Below the pieces are notes generated by a model that was not told the origin of the DNA, made no database searches, and was given only the letters and a program-made list of their open reading frames with translations. Below, piece after piece: positions 38,212-47,390 of a stretch of 64,000 nucleotides of DNA. The stretch is taken from positions 62,001-126,000 of the forward strand of contig JAUNSG010000005.1 in assembly GCA_030539335.1 (NCBI GenBank), given 5' to 3'. A program made the position numbers and the translations under genes. This DNA is from Eubacteriales bacterium (GTDB lineage: Bacteria > Bacillota > Clostridia > Oscillospirales > Butyricicoccaceae). Each line of letters opens with the position of its first letter. Position 1 is the stretch's first letter.

Positions 38212-40535
38212 GAAGTTATTTAAGTCTTGTTCCCATTTCTGCACGTATCCACAGGCGGCAGAGCCGTATGACACGGCTCTGTATCATTCTCGCGGTATTT
38301 CTTGTGGTGACTCTCTTTTCGATAGGGGATATGACATTTTCCGCAGAAAAAGAGGAAATGCTTGATAAGCATGGAAATTATCATATCATGCTTCAAAACG
38401 TGCCGGAAGAGGACGCGGAGCGCATCGGTGGACGTTCTGATGTTGCCGTAGCGGCGTGGTGTGATGAAATCAACCCGGATGCCGACAAAGATTACGGCAT
38501 CGATGGCAAGCGTACCGTCCTATACGGCGTTGAGTCATCGTATATTACGGATATACGAAATTATCTGGCGGAAGGCAACTTTCCTCAGAATGATAAGGAA
38601 ATTCTGCTCAGTAAAGATGCAGAAGCTCTTTTGGGGATCAAGGTTGGCGATCATACTACGCTGCATACCCCGCAGGGCGACCTTGATTATACGGTGTCCG
38701 GTTTTTGCAAAGATGACACCGACTTTAACAATAATATTGATGGCTGCTGCGTCTATATGAATATGGATGCATTCCAAAAGGTCCGTGACTGGAACGAGGA
38801 GGAGGTCAATCAGAACTATTATATCCGCTTTGGGGAAGATGCTAATCTGAAAAAAACCATTGCCGCTGTCAAGGAGGAATACGGCCTTACAGAGGAAAAT
38901 GTCGAAGAGAACGTAGCTGTTTTAGGCCTTTCCGGAGCCAGCAGCAGAGAGAGCATTAAAAGTATGTACCCATTGTTTGTGATCACCTTTTTGCTCATAT
39001 TGTTGTCAGGGGTTTTGATGATTTCGGGCTGTATCAACAGTAATGTGGCACAAAGGACAAGTTTTTTCGGGATGATGCGGTGTATTGGTGCAAGCAAACA
39101 GCAGATTATGCGGTATGTTCGGCTGGAAGCATTGGGCTGGTGCGTTACCTCGATTCCGATCGGCTGTGCGCTTGGCGTTGTCACAACTTGGATAACGTGC
39201 GCGATATTGCGCTTGATGGTCAAGGGGGAATGGGCATACATGCCGCTTTTCGACATCAGTGGGCTTGGCATTGTCGGCGGCATTGCAGTCGGTCTTGTCA
39301 CCGTATTCCTTGCGGCATATTCTCCGGCAAAACGGGCGGCAAAGGTTTCTCCTGTGTCCGCGGTATCCGGAAATGCCGGAACTGTAAAAAATGTCAAGCA
39401 TGCGGCAAATACCCGTTTATTCAAAATCGAAACATCCCTGGGGATTCATCATGCTGTGTCCGATAAGAAGAATCTGATTCTCATAGCGGGATCGTTTGCT
39501 CTTACAATCGTATTGTTTTTGCTCTTTTCCGCCTGTCTTGATTTGGTATACCGTCTGTTTCCCTCAGAAAGAGATTTTACCCCGGATATTTCCATTGCAA
39601 GTCAGGAGAATACCAATTCCATAGATCAGAACCTTGTTTCGGAAATTCTGGCAATACCGGGAGTGGAGCAGGCCTTCGGCACGATGTATTCCATCAACCT
39701 CCCAGTGGAGATCAATGGAAACAAATCGACGATCGACCTGATCTCTTATGATGAATTTATGCTGGACAGTACGAAAGAATGGATTGCAAGCGGCGATCTG
39801 TCAAAGGTTTATGGAGATTCCAATGATGTACTGACCATTTACGGGCAGGAGAAACATCTTGCTGTAGGCGATAAAATAAAAATCGGCCAGAACGAGCTTG
39901 AGATCGCCTGTGTCGCCTCCGAGGGTATCGGAGCGATTAGCGGTTCTGTGGTCGTGGTTTGCTCCGAGGAAACCTTTACCCGCCTGACCGGGGAACAGGG
40001 ATATATGATGGTAAATGTCATATTGGGGAAAGATGCAACAGAAACGGCGGTAAATAAAATACGCGACCTGGCAGAGGGGAATGAATTCGCGGATCGCAGA
40101 GAAAAAGACGATGCTCTCAGTGGTACCTACTGGGTGTTGCGTGTTGCAGTATATGCATTTCTGGCGATTATTTTCTTGATTACTGTTTTGAATATTATGA
40201 ACAGTATTTCCATGAGTGTGTCCGCAAGGATAAAGCAATATGGCGCTATGCGAGCCGTCGGCATGGAAAGCCGGCAGATTACAAAGATGATCACAGCCGA
40301 AGCGGTCACATATGCCGTTTGCGGCATGATTGTCGGGGACGTCTTCGGCGTACTGCTCCACTATTTGTTCTATGAAAAAGCAATTTTCTCTCATTTCGGA
40401 GGAACCTGGCACATTCCAGTTATTTTGCTTGCAATCATTTTGCTGATGGTTTCTGCATCGTGCATTGTGGCCGTTTATTCCCCATCCAAGCGGATACGGA
40501 ACATGGCAATCACAGATACGATAAACGAGCTGTAA
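38208..40535 (+). CDS. FtsX-family ABC transporter permease
   Basis: The 775-residue permease has an N-terminal helix (LCIILAVFLVVTLFSIG), a large outer domain (about 45-250), three helices with an FtsX core (about 255-385), a second helix-domain unit (helix near 425, outer domain about 450-640) and a final FtsX core (about 650-760). This duplicated layout suggests lipid, peptide or antibiotic handling rather than small-solute uptake. The pairing with a short-loop kinase points to antimicrobial peptide sensing or resistance, by analogy only. Confidence 0.9.
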   Translation: MRSYLSLVPISARIHRRQSRMTRLCIILAVFLVVTLFSIGDMTFSAEKEEMLDKHGNYHIMLQNVPEEDAERIGGRSDVAVAAWCDEINPDADKDYGIDGKRTVLYGVESSYITDIRNYLAEGNFPQNDKEILLSKDAEALLGIKVGDHTTLHTPQGDLDYTVSGFCKDDTDFNNNIDGCCVYMNMDAFQKVRDWNEEEVNQNYYIRFGEDANLKKTIAAVKEEYGLTEENVEENVAVLGLSGASSRESIKSMYPLFVITFLLILLSGVLMISGCINSNVAQRTSFFGMMRCIGASKQQIMRYVRLEALGWCVTSIPIGCALGVVTTWITCAILRLMVKGEWAYMPLFDISGLGIVGGIAVGLVTVFLAAYSPAKRAAKVSPVSAVSGNAGTVKNVKHAANTRLFKIETSLGIHHAVSDKKNLILIAGSFALTIVLFLLFSACLDLVYRLFPSERDFTPDISIASQENTNSIDQNLVSEILAIPGVEQAFGTMYSINLPVEINGNKSTIDLISYDEFMLDSTKEWIASGDLSKVYGDSNDVLTIYGQEKHLAVGDKIKIGQNELEIACVASEGIGAISGSVVVVCSEETFTRLTGEQGYMMVNVILGKDATETAVNKIRDLAEGNEFADRREKDDALSGTYWVLRVAVYAFLAIIFLITVLNIMNSISMSVSARIKQYGAMRAVGMESRQITKMITAEAVTYAVCGMIVGDVFGVLLHYLFYEKAIFSHFGGTWHIPVILLAIILLMVSASCIVAVYSPSKRIRNMAITDTINEL

Positions 40536-40598
40536 AGAAAGCGCGCGGTACAGTGGGAGAAAACCGACTGTACCGCAGGGGGGATATGGAATGGTGAG

Positions 40599-40772
40599 GT
40601 GGATTACATTTTGAAGAAAATTGGCGGGAAAGTGAAGGGAATTGCAGACATAGTAAGCCTCTATGCTTTTCTGATTCTGTTTTGCATGTTGTGTGCCGTG
40701 ATTGGGTTGGTTTGGTCATGGGCGAATGGGATCATGAGGATATTGGATAAGGTCAGATGCCTGTTTTTGTGA
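40599..40772 (+). CDS. Small membrane protein, 53-57 residues
   Basis: Starting at GTG 40599 or TTG 40611, the frame encodes a lysine-rich N-terminus (KKIGGKVKG), one or two hydrophobic segments (IVSLYAFLILFCMLCAVIGL) and a basic tail. Just upstream a 7-codon frame (ATG 40591, with AGGGGGG before it) ends in TTTTGA, overlapping the TTG start. It lies 60 bases after the ABC permease with no T-run terminator between, so it may be a small accessory subunit. No family is recognised. Confidence 0.45.
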   Translation: MDYILKKIGGKVKGIADIVSLYAFLILFCMLCAVIGLVWSWANGIMRILDKVRCLFL

Positions 40773-40802
40773 TATAATAAAAAGAAAAGACGGAGGTTCG
40801 CT

Positions 40803-42041
40803 ATGGATCAGAGATTGAGAAAGGATGTCGATCAGATTGTTTCAGCGAGTATTCGGGCCGTTCTTCCGGATGAAGCGGTACAGCGGGCGCTGACGAATTA
40901 TCAACCGCGCAGCGGGGGAAAGACACTGGTGGTTTCGGTTGGCAAAGCGGCATGGCAGATGGCTCACGCCGCCGTCCGGGTACTGGGGGACATTGACGGC
41001 GGCATTGTCATCACAAAATATGGCCATAGCAAAGGGGAAATTCCGGGAATAGATTGCTATGAAGCCGGGCATCCGATACCGGATAAAAACAGCTTTGCTG
41101 CCACCGAAAAGGCATTGCAGATGGTAAGCGGCTTGACGGAAAAAGACACGGTGCTGTTTCTTCTATCCGGCGGCGGCAGCGCATTGCTGGAAAAGCCGTT
41201 GATCTCCGGCGAAGAATTACAGGATATTACTGGCCAATTGCTGGCGATCGGGGCGGATATCGTAGAGATGAATACCATCCGCAAGCGGCTAAGCGGTGTA
41301 AAGGGCGGACGCTTTGCACAAGCGTGTGCGCCGGCACACATCGTGAATATTATCTTGAGTGACGTTCTGGGCGACCCATTGGATATGATCGCCAGTGGTC
41401 CGACCTATCCCGATCCGAGTACATGGGAGCAGGCGAAGGGAATTGCGGAGAAATATGCGCTGAAATTGTCTGCCCGTGCCTGGAAGTGCCTGAAGCAGGA
41501 GACGCCCAAAACTCTGGATCGGGTAACGACACAGATTACCGGCAGCGTACGGGAGCTGTGTGCGGCAGCGGCGGCAGAATGTGAGAAATTGGGCTACAGG
41601 ACGGTTGTCCTGACCGATTGCCTGTGCTGTGAAGCGCGGGAAGCAGGCAGTTTCCTTGCCAGCGTCCTGCGCACACAGACAACGGATGCAAACGCAGTCG
41701 CCTATATTGCCGGGGGAGAAACGGTGGTGCATCTTACCGGAAGCGGTTTGGGCGGAAGGAATCAGGAACTTGCGCTTGCAGCCGCACCGGGCATAGCTGG
41801 ATTGGATGGTACGGCCGTCTTTTCGGTTGGCAGCGATGGTACGGATGGGCCAACCGACGCCGCAGGGGGTTATGTCGATGGGGATACGATGGAGGCCTTA
41901 GCGGCAAAAGGCTATGATGTTTTCGATGTTTTGCGGCGAAATGATTCCTATCACGCGCTGAAAGAAATAAACGGTCTGATTTTTACCGGGCCGACGGGAA
42001 CGAACGTGAATGACGTTGCCATCGCGCTGTTCAAGCCATAA
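40803..42041 (+). CDS. Glycerate 2-kinase (GckA/TtuD, MOFRL family)
   Basis: It phosphorylates D-glycerate at position 2, feeding serine or hydroxypyruvate-derived carbon to glycolysis. The 412-residue protein has VVSVGKAAWQMAHAA near residue 43, SGGGSALLEKP near residue 121, IHNxLRK-like NTIRKRLSGVKGG, SGPTYPDPS and the C-terminal MOFRL part with GGRNQELALA and GPTGTNVND. CGGAGG precedes the ATG and TATAAT lies at 40773-40778. It appears monocistronic. Confidence 0.92.
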   Translation: MDQRLRKDVDQIVSASIRAVLPDEAVQRALTNYQPRSGGKTLVVSVGKAAWQMAHAAVRVLGDIDGGIVITKYGHSKGEIPGIDCYEAGHPIPDKNSFAATEKALQMVSGLTEKDTVLFLLSGGGSALLEKPLISGEELQDITGQLLAIGADIVEMNTIRKRLSGVKGGRFAQACAPAHIVNIILSDVLGDPLDMIASGPTYPDPSTWEQAKGIAEKYALKLSARAWKCLKQETPKTLDRVTTQITGSVRELCAAAAAECEKLGYRTVVLTDCLCCEAREAGSFLASVLRTQTTDANAVAYIAGGETVVHLTGSGLGGRNQELALAAAPGIAGLDGTAVFSVGSDGTDGPTDAAGGYVDGDTMEALAAKGYDVFDVLRRNDSYHALKEINGLIFTGPTGTNVNDVAIALFKP

Positions 42042-42048
42042 GAGAGAA

Positions 42049-42094
42049 AAAAAGCCATCGGTGCATGGAACATTCCATGTGTCGATGGCTTTTA
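42049..42094. terminator. Bidirectional terminator
   Basis: AAAGCCATCG plus GTGCATGGAA fold back on TTCCATGTGT plus CGATGGCTTT with a two-base loop. T-runs occur on both strands, ending the glycerate kinase and the convergent DUF2000 gene. Confidence 0.92.
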
Positions 42095-42110
42095 TGCTAT
42101 TGTATTTCAC

Positions 42111-42533
42111 TCAGCGCAGCAGTGGCATACTGCCGGTCAGCTTGTTGACTTTTTTCTTCGGGCCGCAGATGGCAAGACCGAAATATTGCAGTGCATCCTC
42201 CGATGCGTTGCGCATTTTTTTGATAAATTCCTCATAGGTTTTACATCCCTGTGCAAGGTCAGAGAAATCCACCACGGTCAGATCCTGAAAATCCGGCTGG
42301 TAGAGTTTTTCACGGATTTCTTTGAGGTGGTCGGATGAGCCGCGTAGGATTGGGACAGGAAATGTAATGATACCGAGATGCTCGTTTCCACTCGGATCCG
42401 CTACATTGCTGCCCACCACCTCCGGCTTTTCTTTTCCCAATGTGATCCCCAGGATGGCCGCCGTATTTGCAATAATTCCGAGCGGCAGTGTTTCATCTAT
42501 TACTATGACACATTTCTGATTTTGTAAATCCAT
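42111..42533 (-). CDS. DUF2000 family protein
   Basis: The 140-residue protein begins QKCVIVIDETLPLGIIAN and continues TAAILGITLGKEKP, the recognisable DUF2000 N-terminus; FPVPILRGSSDHLKEIR is the other conserved block. The biochemical role is not established. It follows the EamA transporter by 2 bases and the AraC regulator before that, so it probably works on the same compound. Confidence 0.82.
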   Translation of the reverse strand: MDLQNQKCVIVIDETLPLGIIANTAAILGITLGKEKPEVVGSNVADPSGNEHLGIITFPVPILRGSSDHLKEIREKLYQPDFQDLTVVDFSDLAQGCKTYEEFIKKMRNASEDALQYFGLAICGPKKKVNKLTGSMPLLR

Positions 42534-42535
42534 TC

Positions 42536-43444
42536 CTATTTTCCTCCTGTGTTTTCTTTATTTTGTATCTTCCTGCGGCGTTCTGAGAGAGCAAGGCCGA
42601 GGAGTGTCAGAATTGTGCCGATAGCGGACATAACCGTGATTGGTTCGTGCAGAATAAGGGTGGATGTGGCTATGGTAATCACTGGAACTAAGTAGATATA
42701 AACACTGGTTTTGACCGCACCTAAAATCTTGACAGCCGTATTCCAGGTCACAAAGCACAAAGCAGATGCACCCAGTCCGAGAAAGATCATATTTCCCAAA
42801 CAGACCGGATTGGTAAACCGTTCTGCTGCAACGTGGAAATCAAACAGAAATAAGGCAGGTACCATAAACAGGAGACCATATGCAAATACTTTTCTTGTGG
42901 TCAGGATGGTGTGATATCCGAAGCTGCTGATTTTCCGGGTCAATACCGAATAGCAGGCCCACACGACGGCAGCAGCTATGGCCAGCAGATCCCCAAGGGG
43001 ATTTAGCTGTAGTTTTGCTCTTTGAAAGCTTATCAGACATATACCAATCATCGCGACGACAAAGCCTAGAAAGAAGTTTTTCGTCAGTTTTTCCTCCCCC
43101 CGCATAAGACAATGCGTCAGCATTGCAGTGAAAAATGGAGCGACCGAAAGAATGACACCTACGTTGGATGCCATCGTATAAGTCAGCGCGATATTTTCCA
43201 GCAGATAGTACAGACACACACCGCATAGGCCGGCCGCTGCAAAGACCGCTTCCTGTTGTTTTGTAGTTCCTCTCATACGGCGTGGATAGGCAATCATCAA
43301 CGCCAAAAATCCCATCCCAAATCGGAAAAACAGAATTTCAATCGGTTTAAACTCCACTAAAAGCACCTTTGTGGAAATAAAGGTAGTTCCCCAGATCAGA
43401 ATCGTTATCAATGCCGCGAGATGGCCGGATGCTTTTTTATTCAT
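42536..43444 (-). CDS. EamA-family (DMT) transporter
   Basis: The 302-residue protein has ten hydrophobic helices in two EamA repeats (the first around IWGTTFISTKVLL, the second around AAAVVWACYSVLTRK). Such carriers usually export amino acids or metabolites. Its ATG overlaps the AraC stop by 8 bases. The substrate cannot be assigned. Confidence 0.9.
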   Translation of the reverse strand: MNKKASGHLAALITILIWGTTFISTKVLLVEFKPIEILFFRFGMGFLALMIAYPRRMRGTTKQQEAVFAAAGLCGVCLYYLLENIALTYTMASNVGVILSVAPFFTAMLTHCLMRGEEKLTKNFFLGFVVAMIGICLISFQRAKLQLNPLGDLLAIAAAVVWACYSVLTRKISSFGYHTILTTRKVFAYGLLFMVPALFLFDFHVAAERFTNPVCLGNMIFLGLGASALCFVTWNTAVKILGAVKTSVYIYLVPVITIATSTLILHEPITVMSAIGTILTLLGLALSERRRKIQNKENTGGK

Positions 43445-44270
43445 CTTGTGACATTTCCTTTTCTAAAAAAATATCGCGGTATAGGCCGGGAGCCAGTCCG
43501 ATGAATCGGTTAAAATAATTCGTAAAATGGCTTTGATCCGAAAATCCGGTCTGCATAGCAGCCGCAAGCGGGGAGACACCTTGTTCCAGCAGCTTTTTTG
43601 CCTCGCCGATGCGTATGTTTTCCAGATAACGGTATGGGGTGACGCCTTTCGATTTCGCAAAGGCCCGGAGCAGTGTGGATTTGCTGAGACCGGCATGACG
43701 GCAGATTTGATCCAAACAAATCCGCTCGGAAAAGTGCTGTTCCATGAAATCACAGGCCCGTTCAATCTCCTCGCGGCATTCTGGGATACCGTTTGCAAAA
43801 GGCTGGCTGTACCGCTGGATGAGCAGTGAGAGAAGAAGCAGAAGCGCTTCTTCTTTGCCAAATGCATCGGAACCGTTCATTACCCGCTCGTGCAGCGGGT
43901 GCAGATAACAGGTGACTTCTTCATCAAAAATCACATTGGGAGAAAACCCGGGGAGCTCTCGTGTCCCGGTGATTTCCTCAGCAAAATCCAGCATGGCTTC
44001 TTTGGTAATATTGAAGCCACGATAATCCAACGTACCATTATCGCTCTGGACACAGGCATGCGTATCTCCGGGATTAAAGAGAACGATGTTCCCTTTCTTT
44101 ATCACATATTCTTGCTCTTTACAGCATAAATGTCGCTCTCCAGATTCCATCAATCCGATGACATAGTATTCATGGAAGTGGTTCGGAAACGGCTGTATAA
44201 TTCCCTCTAAACGATAGGCTTCCAGCCGAAGCGCATCATCATAGACTACCGTCCGCGTCTCTTTCTTCAC
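43437..44270 (-). CDS. AraC-family regulator with cupin sensor domain
   Basis: The 277-residue protein has an N-terminal cupin-like ligand domain (HFHEYYVIGLMESGER near residue 32, FNPGDTHACV near residue 68) and a C-terminal double helix-turn-helix (ICLDQICRHAGLSKSTL and MQTGFSDQSHFTNYF). It is first in a three-gene operon with EamA and DUF2000 and most likely activates it in response to an exported compound. The ligand is unknown. Confidence 0.92.
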   Translation of the reverse strand: MKKETRTVVYDDALRLEAYRLEGIIQPFPNHFHEYYVIGLMESGERHLCCKEQEYVIKKGNIVLFNPGDTHACVQSDNGTLDYRGFNITKEAMLDFAEEITGTRELPGFSPNVIFDEEVTCYLHPLHERVMNGSDAFGKEEALLLLLSLLIQRYSQPFANGIPECREEIERACDFMEQHFSERICLDQICRHAGLSKSTLLRAFAKSKGVTPYRYLENIRIGEAKKLLEQGVSPLAAAMQTGFSDQSHFTNYFNRFIGLAPGLYRDIFLEKEMSQDE

Positions 44271-44352
44271 ATCGCTCCCTCCTTACTGTTTTTCTATTGT
44301 AGCATTGGAATTAGCAAAAGGCTTGTAAAATATCTTCATTTTTCTCGCTCTA

Positions 44353-44381
44353 TTGTGTTTTTCCTGCATCTATGCTATAGT
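44353..44381 (+). promoter_or_regulatory. Promoter of the ArsC-like gene
   Basis: TTGTGT (44353-44358) and TATAGT (44376-44381) are 17 bases apart, followed by an AAAGGAG ribosome site. Confidence 0.65.
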
Positions 44382-44410
44382 TACGATATTCAGAAAGGAG
44401 AGATTTTACT

Positions 44411-44767
44411 ATGTTGTTTCTCTGTTATTCGAGATGCTCCACCTGCCAGAAGGCGAAGAAGTGGCTGGATGCCAACGGAATTTCCTATACCGAGCGCCCA
44501 ATCAAAGAAGAAAATCCTACCTTTGACGAGCTGTCCGAATGGTATTCACGCAGCGGTCTGCCGCTCAAGCGGTTCTTTAACACGAGTGGCCAGATATATC
44601 GCTCGATGCAGCTTAAGGACAAGCTTCCAACTATGAGTGAGCAGGAGCAGCTAAAGCTTCTTGCCAGTGACGGTATGCTGGTCAAGCGTCCATTGGTAGT
44701 TACGGATACCGTTGTACTCACTGGCTTCCGCGAAAAAGAGTGGGAAACGTTGAAGGACGAGACATGA
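44411..44767 (+). CDS. ArsC/Spx-like thioredoxin-fold protein
   Basis: The 118-residue protein begins FLCYSRCSTCQKAKKWLDANG, with a redox C9-x-x-C12, and ends with KRPLVVTDTVVLTGF, the ArsC/Spx/YffB fold. It lacks clear evidence for arsenate chemistry; in Firmicutes this group includes Spx-like regulators and uncharacterised reductases. It is divergent from the AraC gene and followed by an ArsR relic. Confidence 0.87.
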   Translation: MLFLCYSRCSTCQKAKKWLDANGISYTERPIKEENPTFDELSEWYSRSGLPLKRFFNTSGQIYRSMQLKDKLPTMSEQEQLKLLASDGMLVKRPLVVTDTVVLTGFREKEWETLKDET

Positions 44768-44829
44768 GGAGACAGTGGCATTGAAGGAAAATAGCCGCGA
44801 AAGCCCAGTAATGCACTGAATCGGTAGGT

Positions 44830-45036
44830 TTCTTCCAAAACCCATCGGATATGTAAAATCACATTTTTACCGACTTTGTGGGGGCAGACTAACCGTACAA
44901 TCCGCAGCGCATACAATTGATGGGAAACGGCGAATTCAGTGACTTGTATTTCCCTTGCAAGATCACTGACACAGAGTTCTTTTTCCATCAGAAGACATAC
45001 TCTGTATAAACCGTTTGACAGATAAAATCGAAGCAG
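44830..45036 (-). pseudogene. ArsR/SmtB repressor fragment
   Basis: On the minus strand an open frame from 45036 gives a truncated ArsR helix-turn-helix: ELCVSDLAREIQV, FAVSHQLYALRIVRLV and the wing VGKNVIL, aligned with the classic ELCVCDLA...AVSHQLR pattern of CadC/CmtR-type sensors. The N-terminal third is lost behind a stop (45037-45039), and the C-terminus runs into unrelated sequence. It is a decayed copy next to an intact ArsR on the other strand. Confidence 0.72.
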
Positions 45037-45043
45037 TTATGAT
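45015..45043 (+). promoter_or_regulatory. Sigma-A promoter of the arsR-type gene
   Basis: TTGACA (45015-45020) and TATGAT (45038-45043) are 17 bases apart. The promoter lies within the decayed ArsR fragment. Confidence 0.82.
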
Positions 45044-45067
45044 AGTTTCCGAAAGGAGATGATTTTG

Positions 45068-45457
45068 ATGTCACATTATAATCTGCCTCACAACCACGGC
45101 CAGAATATGGAACAGGTGTTAGACAAAATGCCTTCTGTGGAAGACTTTTTTAATATAGCATTTTTATTTCAGCAGCTTGATGATCCGACACGTCTGCGGA
45201 TTTTATGGCTACTCTGTCACTGTGAAGAATGTGTCTGTAACATTGCAGCTGCAGTGGATATGAGCGCACCGGCGGTATCACATCATCTGCGGATATTAAA
45301 GAAAAGTGGTATCATATCCAGTCGGAGGGAAGGCAAGGAAGTTTATTATTCCCTCTCTGATACGCCACAGGCAAAGTTGCTGCACCGCTCTATTGACGCT
45401 TTATTTGAAATATCCTGTCCAACGAAACAAGAAAGAAAAGCACCGCTTTCGTATTAA
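45068..45457 (+). CDS. ArsR/SmtB-family metal-sensing repressor
   Basis: The 129-residue winged-helix protein has QLDDPTRLRILWLL, a cysteine cluster C50-C52-C55-C57 in the metal-binding helix (CHCEECVCNIA), the recognition helix SAPAVSHHLRILK and the wing RREGKEVYYSL. The cysteines place it near cadmium/lead/zinc sensors. I start at ATG 45068 (9 bases after GGAGAT), since ATG 45059 abuts AAAGGAG. It is convergent with the P-type ATPase and is the obvious candidate to bind the palindrome at 47703-47732. Confidence 0.92.
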   Translation: MSHYNLPHNHGQNMEQVLDKMPSVEDFFNIAFLFQQLDDPTRLRILWLLCHCEECVCNIAAAVDMSAPAVSHHLRILKKSGIISSRREGKEVYYSLSDTPQAKLLHRSIDALFEISCPTKQERKAPLSY

Positions 45458-45483
45458 GAAGAGCGGCGCTTTTCTGCTTTTTC
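45434..45483 (+). terminator. Terminator overlapping the end of the ArsR-type gene
   Basis: AGAAAAGCACCGCTT and AAGAGCGGCGCTTTTCT pair with one mismatch, and CTGCTTTTT follows. The stop codon of the gene lies in the loop. Confidence 0.85.
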
Positions 45484-45490
45484 CAGTCTT

Positions 45491-47359
45491 TTAGATCTGG
45501 GATGATATATCGAACCGCTTTACCCGCATGGCACGGATCGCATTCAGGATGGCAATCACAGAAACGCCTACGTCAGCAAATACTGCCGCCCACATGTTGG
45601 CATATCCCAGAGCACCAAGAATGAGTACCAGGAATTTGATACCCAAGGCAAATACAATATTCTGGTTTGCGATGTGAATGGTTTTTCTGGCAATTCTCAT
45701 GACAGAGGTGATTTTGGAGGGCTCGTCTGTCATTAGTACCACATCGGCAGCCTCGATCGCAGCATCGGAACCCAGGCCACCCATAGCAATACCTACATCA
45801 GCACGCGCCAGCACAGGGGCATCGTTGATACCATCCCCAACAAAGACCAGCGTACCTTTTTCACTTTTTTGTTTTAAGAGATCTTCTACGCGCTCGACTT
45901 TATCAGCTGGAAGAAGTTCTGTGTATGCCTGATCCAGTCCGAGACGGTCTGCCACCTTTTTGCCAACGGCATCTGAGTCACCGGTCAGCATGACAGTTCT
46001 TCGGATGCCCGTGGATTTCAAGGAACGGATCGCTGCCGGAGCATCTGTTTTGATCTCGTCCTCTATTACAATACATCCGGCATATTTTCCATCGCAGGCC
46101 ACATAAACAACTGTTCCGACGGAAGGGCAGGCAGTGTACTTGATGTGTTCTTTTCCCATTAGTTTTGCATTTCCAGCCAGAACTGTTTTTCCATCGATGA
46201 GAGCCTGCACACCGTGGCCGGCAATTTCCTGAACATCGGTAATACGGGTGTTGTCAATTTTCTTGCCATAGGCATTTTTGATAGACAAGGAAATCGGATG
46301 GTTGGAGTAATCTTCTGCATATGCGGCCAGCTCCAGAAGCTGATGATCTTTCATGCCGTTGGAATGGATTTCACTGACGGCAAAGGAACCTTTTGTCAGT
46401 GTACCTGTTTTATCAAAGACTACCATTTCAGCATGCGCGAGAGCTTCCAGATAATTGCTGCCCTTGACCAGAACACCGATTTTGGATGCACCGCCAATAC
46501 CACCGAAGAAACTAAGCGGAATGGAGATGACAAGCGCACACGGGCAGGAGATGACCAGGAACGTCAAAGCCCTGTAAATCCAAATGCTAAATGCCTGGCC
46601 TGTAATAATCGGTGGCAGAATTGCAAGGGCCAGGGCAGCGAATACTACGGCAGGCGTATAGTAGCGGGCAAATCGTGTGATAAAGTTTTCGAGCCGTCCC
46701 TTTTTATCACTGGCGTTTTCAACCAGATCAAGGATTTTCGCTACGGTAGATTCCCCAAATTCTTTTGTGGTATGGATGGTCAGTATTCCAGTTTGGTTGA
46801 TACAGCCGCTGATCACTTCCATTCCCGGTTCCACCTCACGGGGTATGGATTCTCCGGTCAGGGCAGAGGTGTCTAGGGTAGAAGAACCTTTGATAATTGT
46901 GCCGTCCAGCGGGATACGCTCTCCGGGTTTTACTACGATAGTGGAGCCGATCGAAACTTCGTCCGGATCAACCTGAACCAGTTTTCCGTCCTGTTTCACA
47001 TTGGCATAGTCCGGGCGGATATCCATCAGGCTTGTGATGGATCTTCGGGATTTGGAAACCGCATAAGATTGGAACCATTCACCTACCTGATAGAACAGCA
47101 TAACCGCAACACCTTCAGAATGTTCCCCCAAAACCAGTGCGCCGATGGTAGCAATCGTCATCAGGAAGTTTTCATCAAATATCTGCCCGTGTAGAATGTT
47201 CGTGACTGCTTTCCACACAATATCCCATCCGATTACTACATAACAGGAAAGATATACTCCCATTTCTATCGAGTCTGGAAGATGCAACAGACTTCCTGTA
47301 AAGAACAGCACTGCCGCCACAAGAATGCGCGCAAGCAGATGCTTTTGTTTTCGTGTCAT
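45491..47359 (-). CDS. Heavy-metal (Cd/Zn/Pb-type) P1B ATPase
   Basis: The 622-residue pump has the actuator motif LTGESIPREVE (about 168), the transport-site motif SCPC (C272, C274), the phosphorylation site DKTGT with D316, and GDGINDAPVLARADVG. It exports Cd, Zn or Pb type cations across the membrane. It has no N-terminal metal-binding domain: the sequence starts directly at the first helix, and an HMA protein is encoded separately upstream. AAGGAG precedes ATG 47359. Confidence 0.94.
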   Translation of the reverse strand: MTRKQKHLLARILVAAVLFFTGSLLHLPDSIEMGVYLSCYVVIGWDIVWKAVTNILHGQIFDENFLMTIATIGALVLGEHSEGVAVMLFYQVGEWFQSYAVSKSRRSITSLMDIRPDYANVKQDGKLVQVDPDEVSIGSTIVVKPGERIPLDGTIIKGSSTLDTSALTGESIPREVEPGMEVISGCINQTGILTIHTTKEFGESTVAKILDLVENASDKKGRLENFITRFARYYTPAVVFAALALAILPPIITGQAFSIWIYRALTFLVISCPCALVISIPLSFFGGIGGASKIGVLVKGSNYLEALAHAEMVVFDKTGTLTKGSFAVSEIHSNGMKDHQLLELAAYAEDYSNHPISLSIKNAYGKKIDNTRITDVQEIAGHGVQALIDGKTVLAGNAKLMGKEHIKYTACPSVGTVVYVACDGKYAGCIVIEDEIKTDAPAAIRSLKSTGIRRTVMLTGDSDAVGKKVADRLGLDQAYTELLPADKVERVEDLLKQKSEKGTLVFVGDGINDAPVLARADVGIAMGGLGSDAAIEAADVVLMTDEPSKITSVMRIARKTIHIANQNIVFALGIKFLVLILGALGYANMWAAVFADVGVSVIAILNAIRAMRVKRFDISSQI

Positions 47360-47390
47360 AATTTCAATACTCCTTTTATCGTCCTAATGT

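Noticed and set aside
44485..44988. 167-codon minus-strand frame overlapping the ArsC-like gene
   Set aside because: Only its first 45-50 codons resemble ArsR; the rest is antisense to the ArsC-like gene, so it is recorded as a pseudogene fragment instead.
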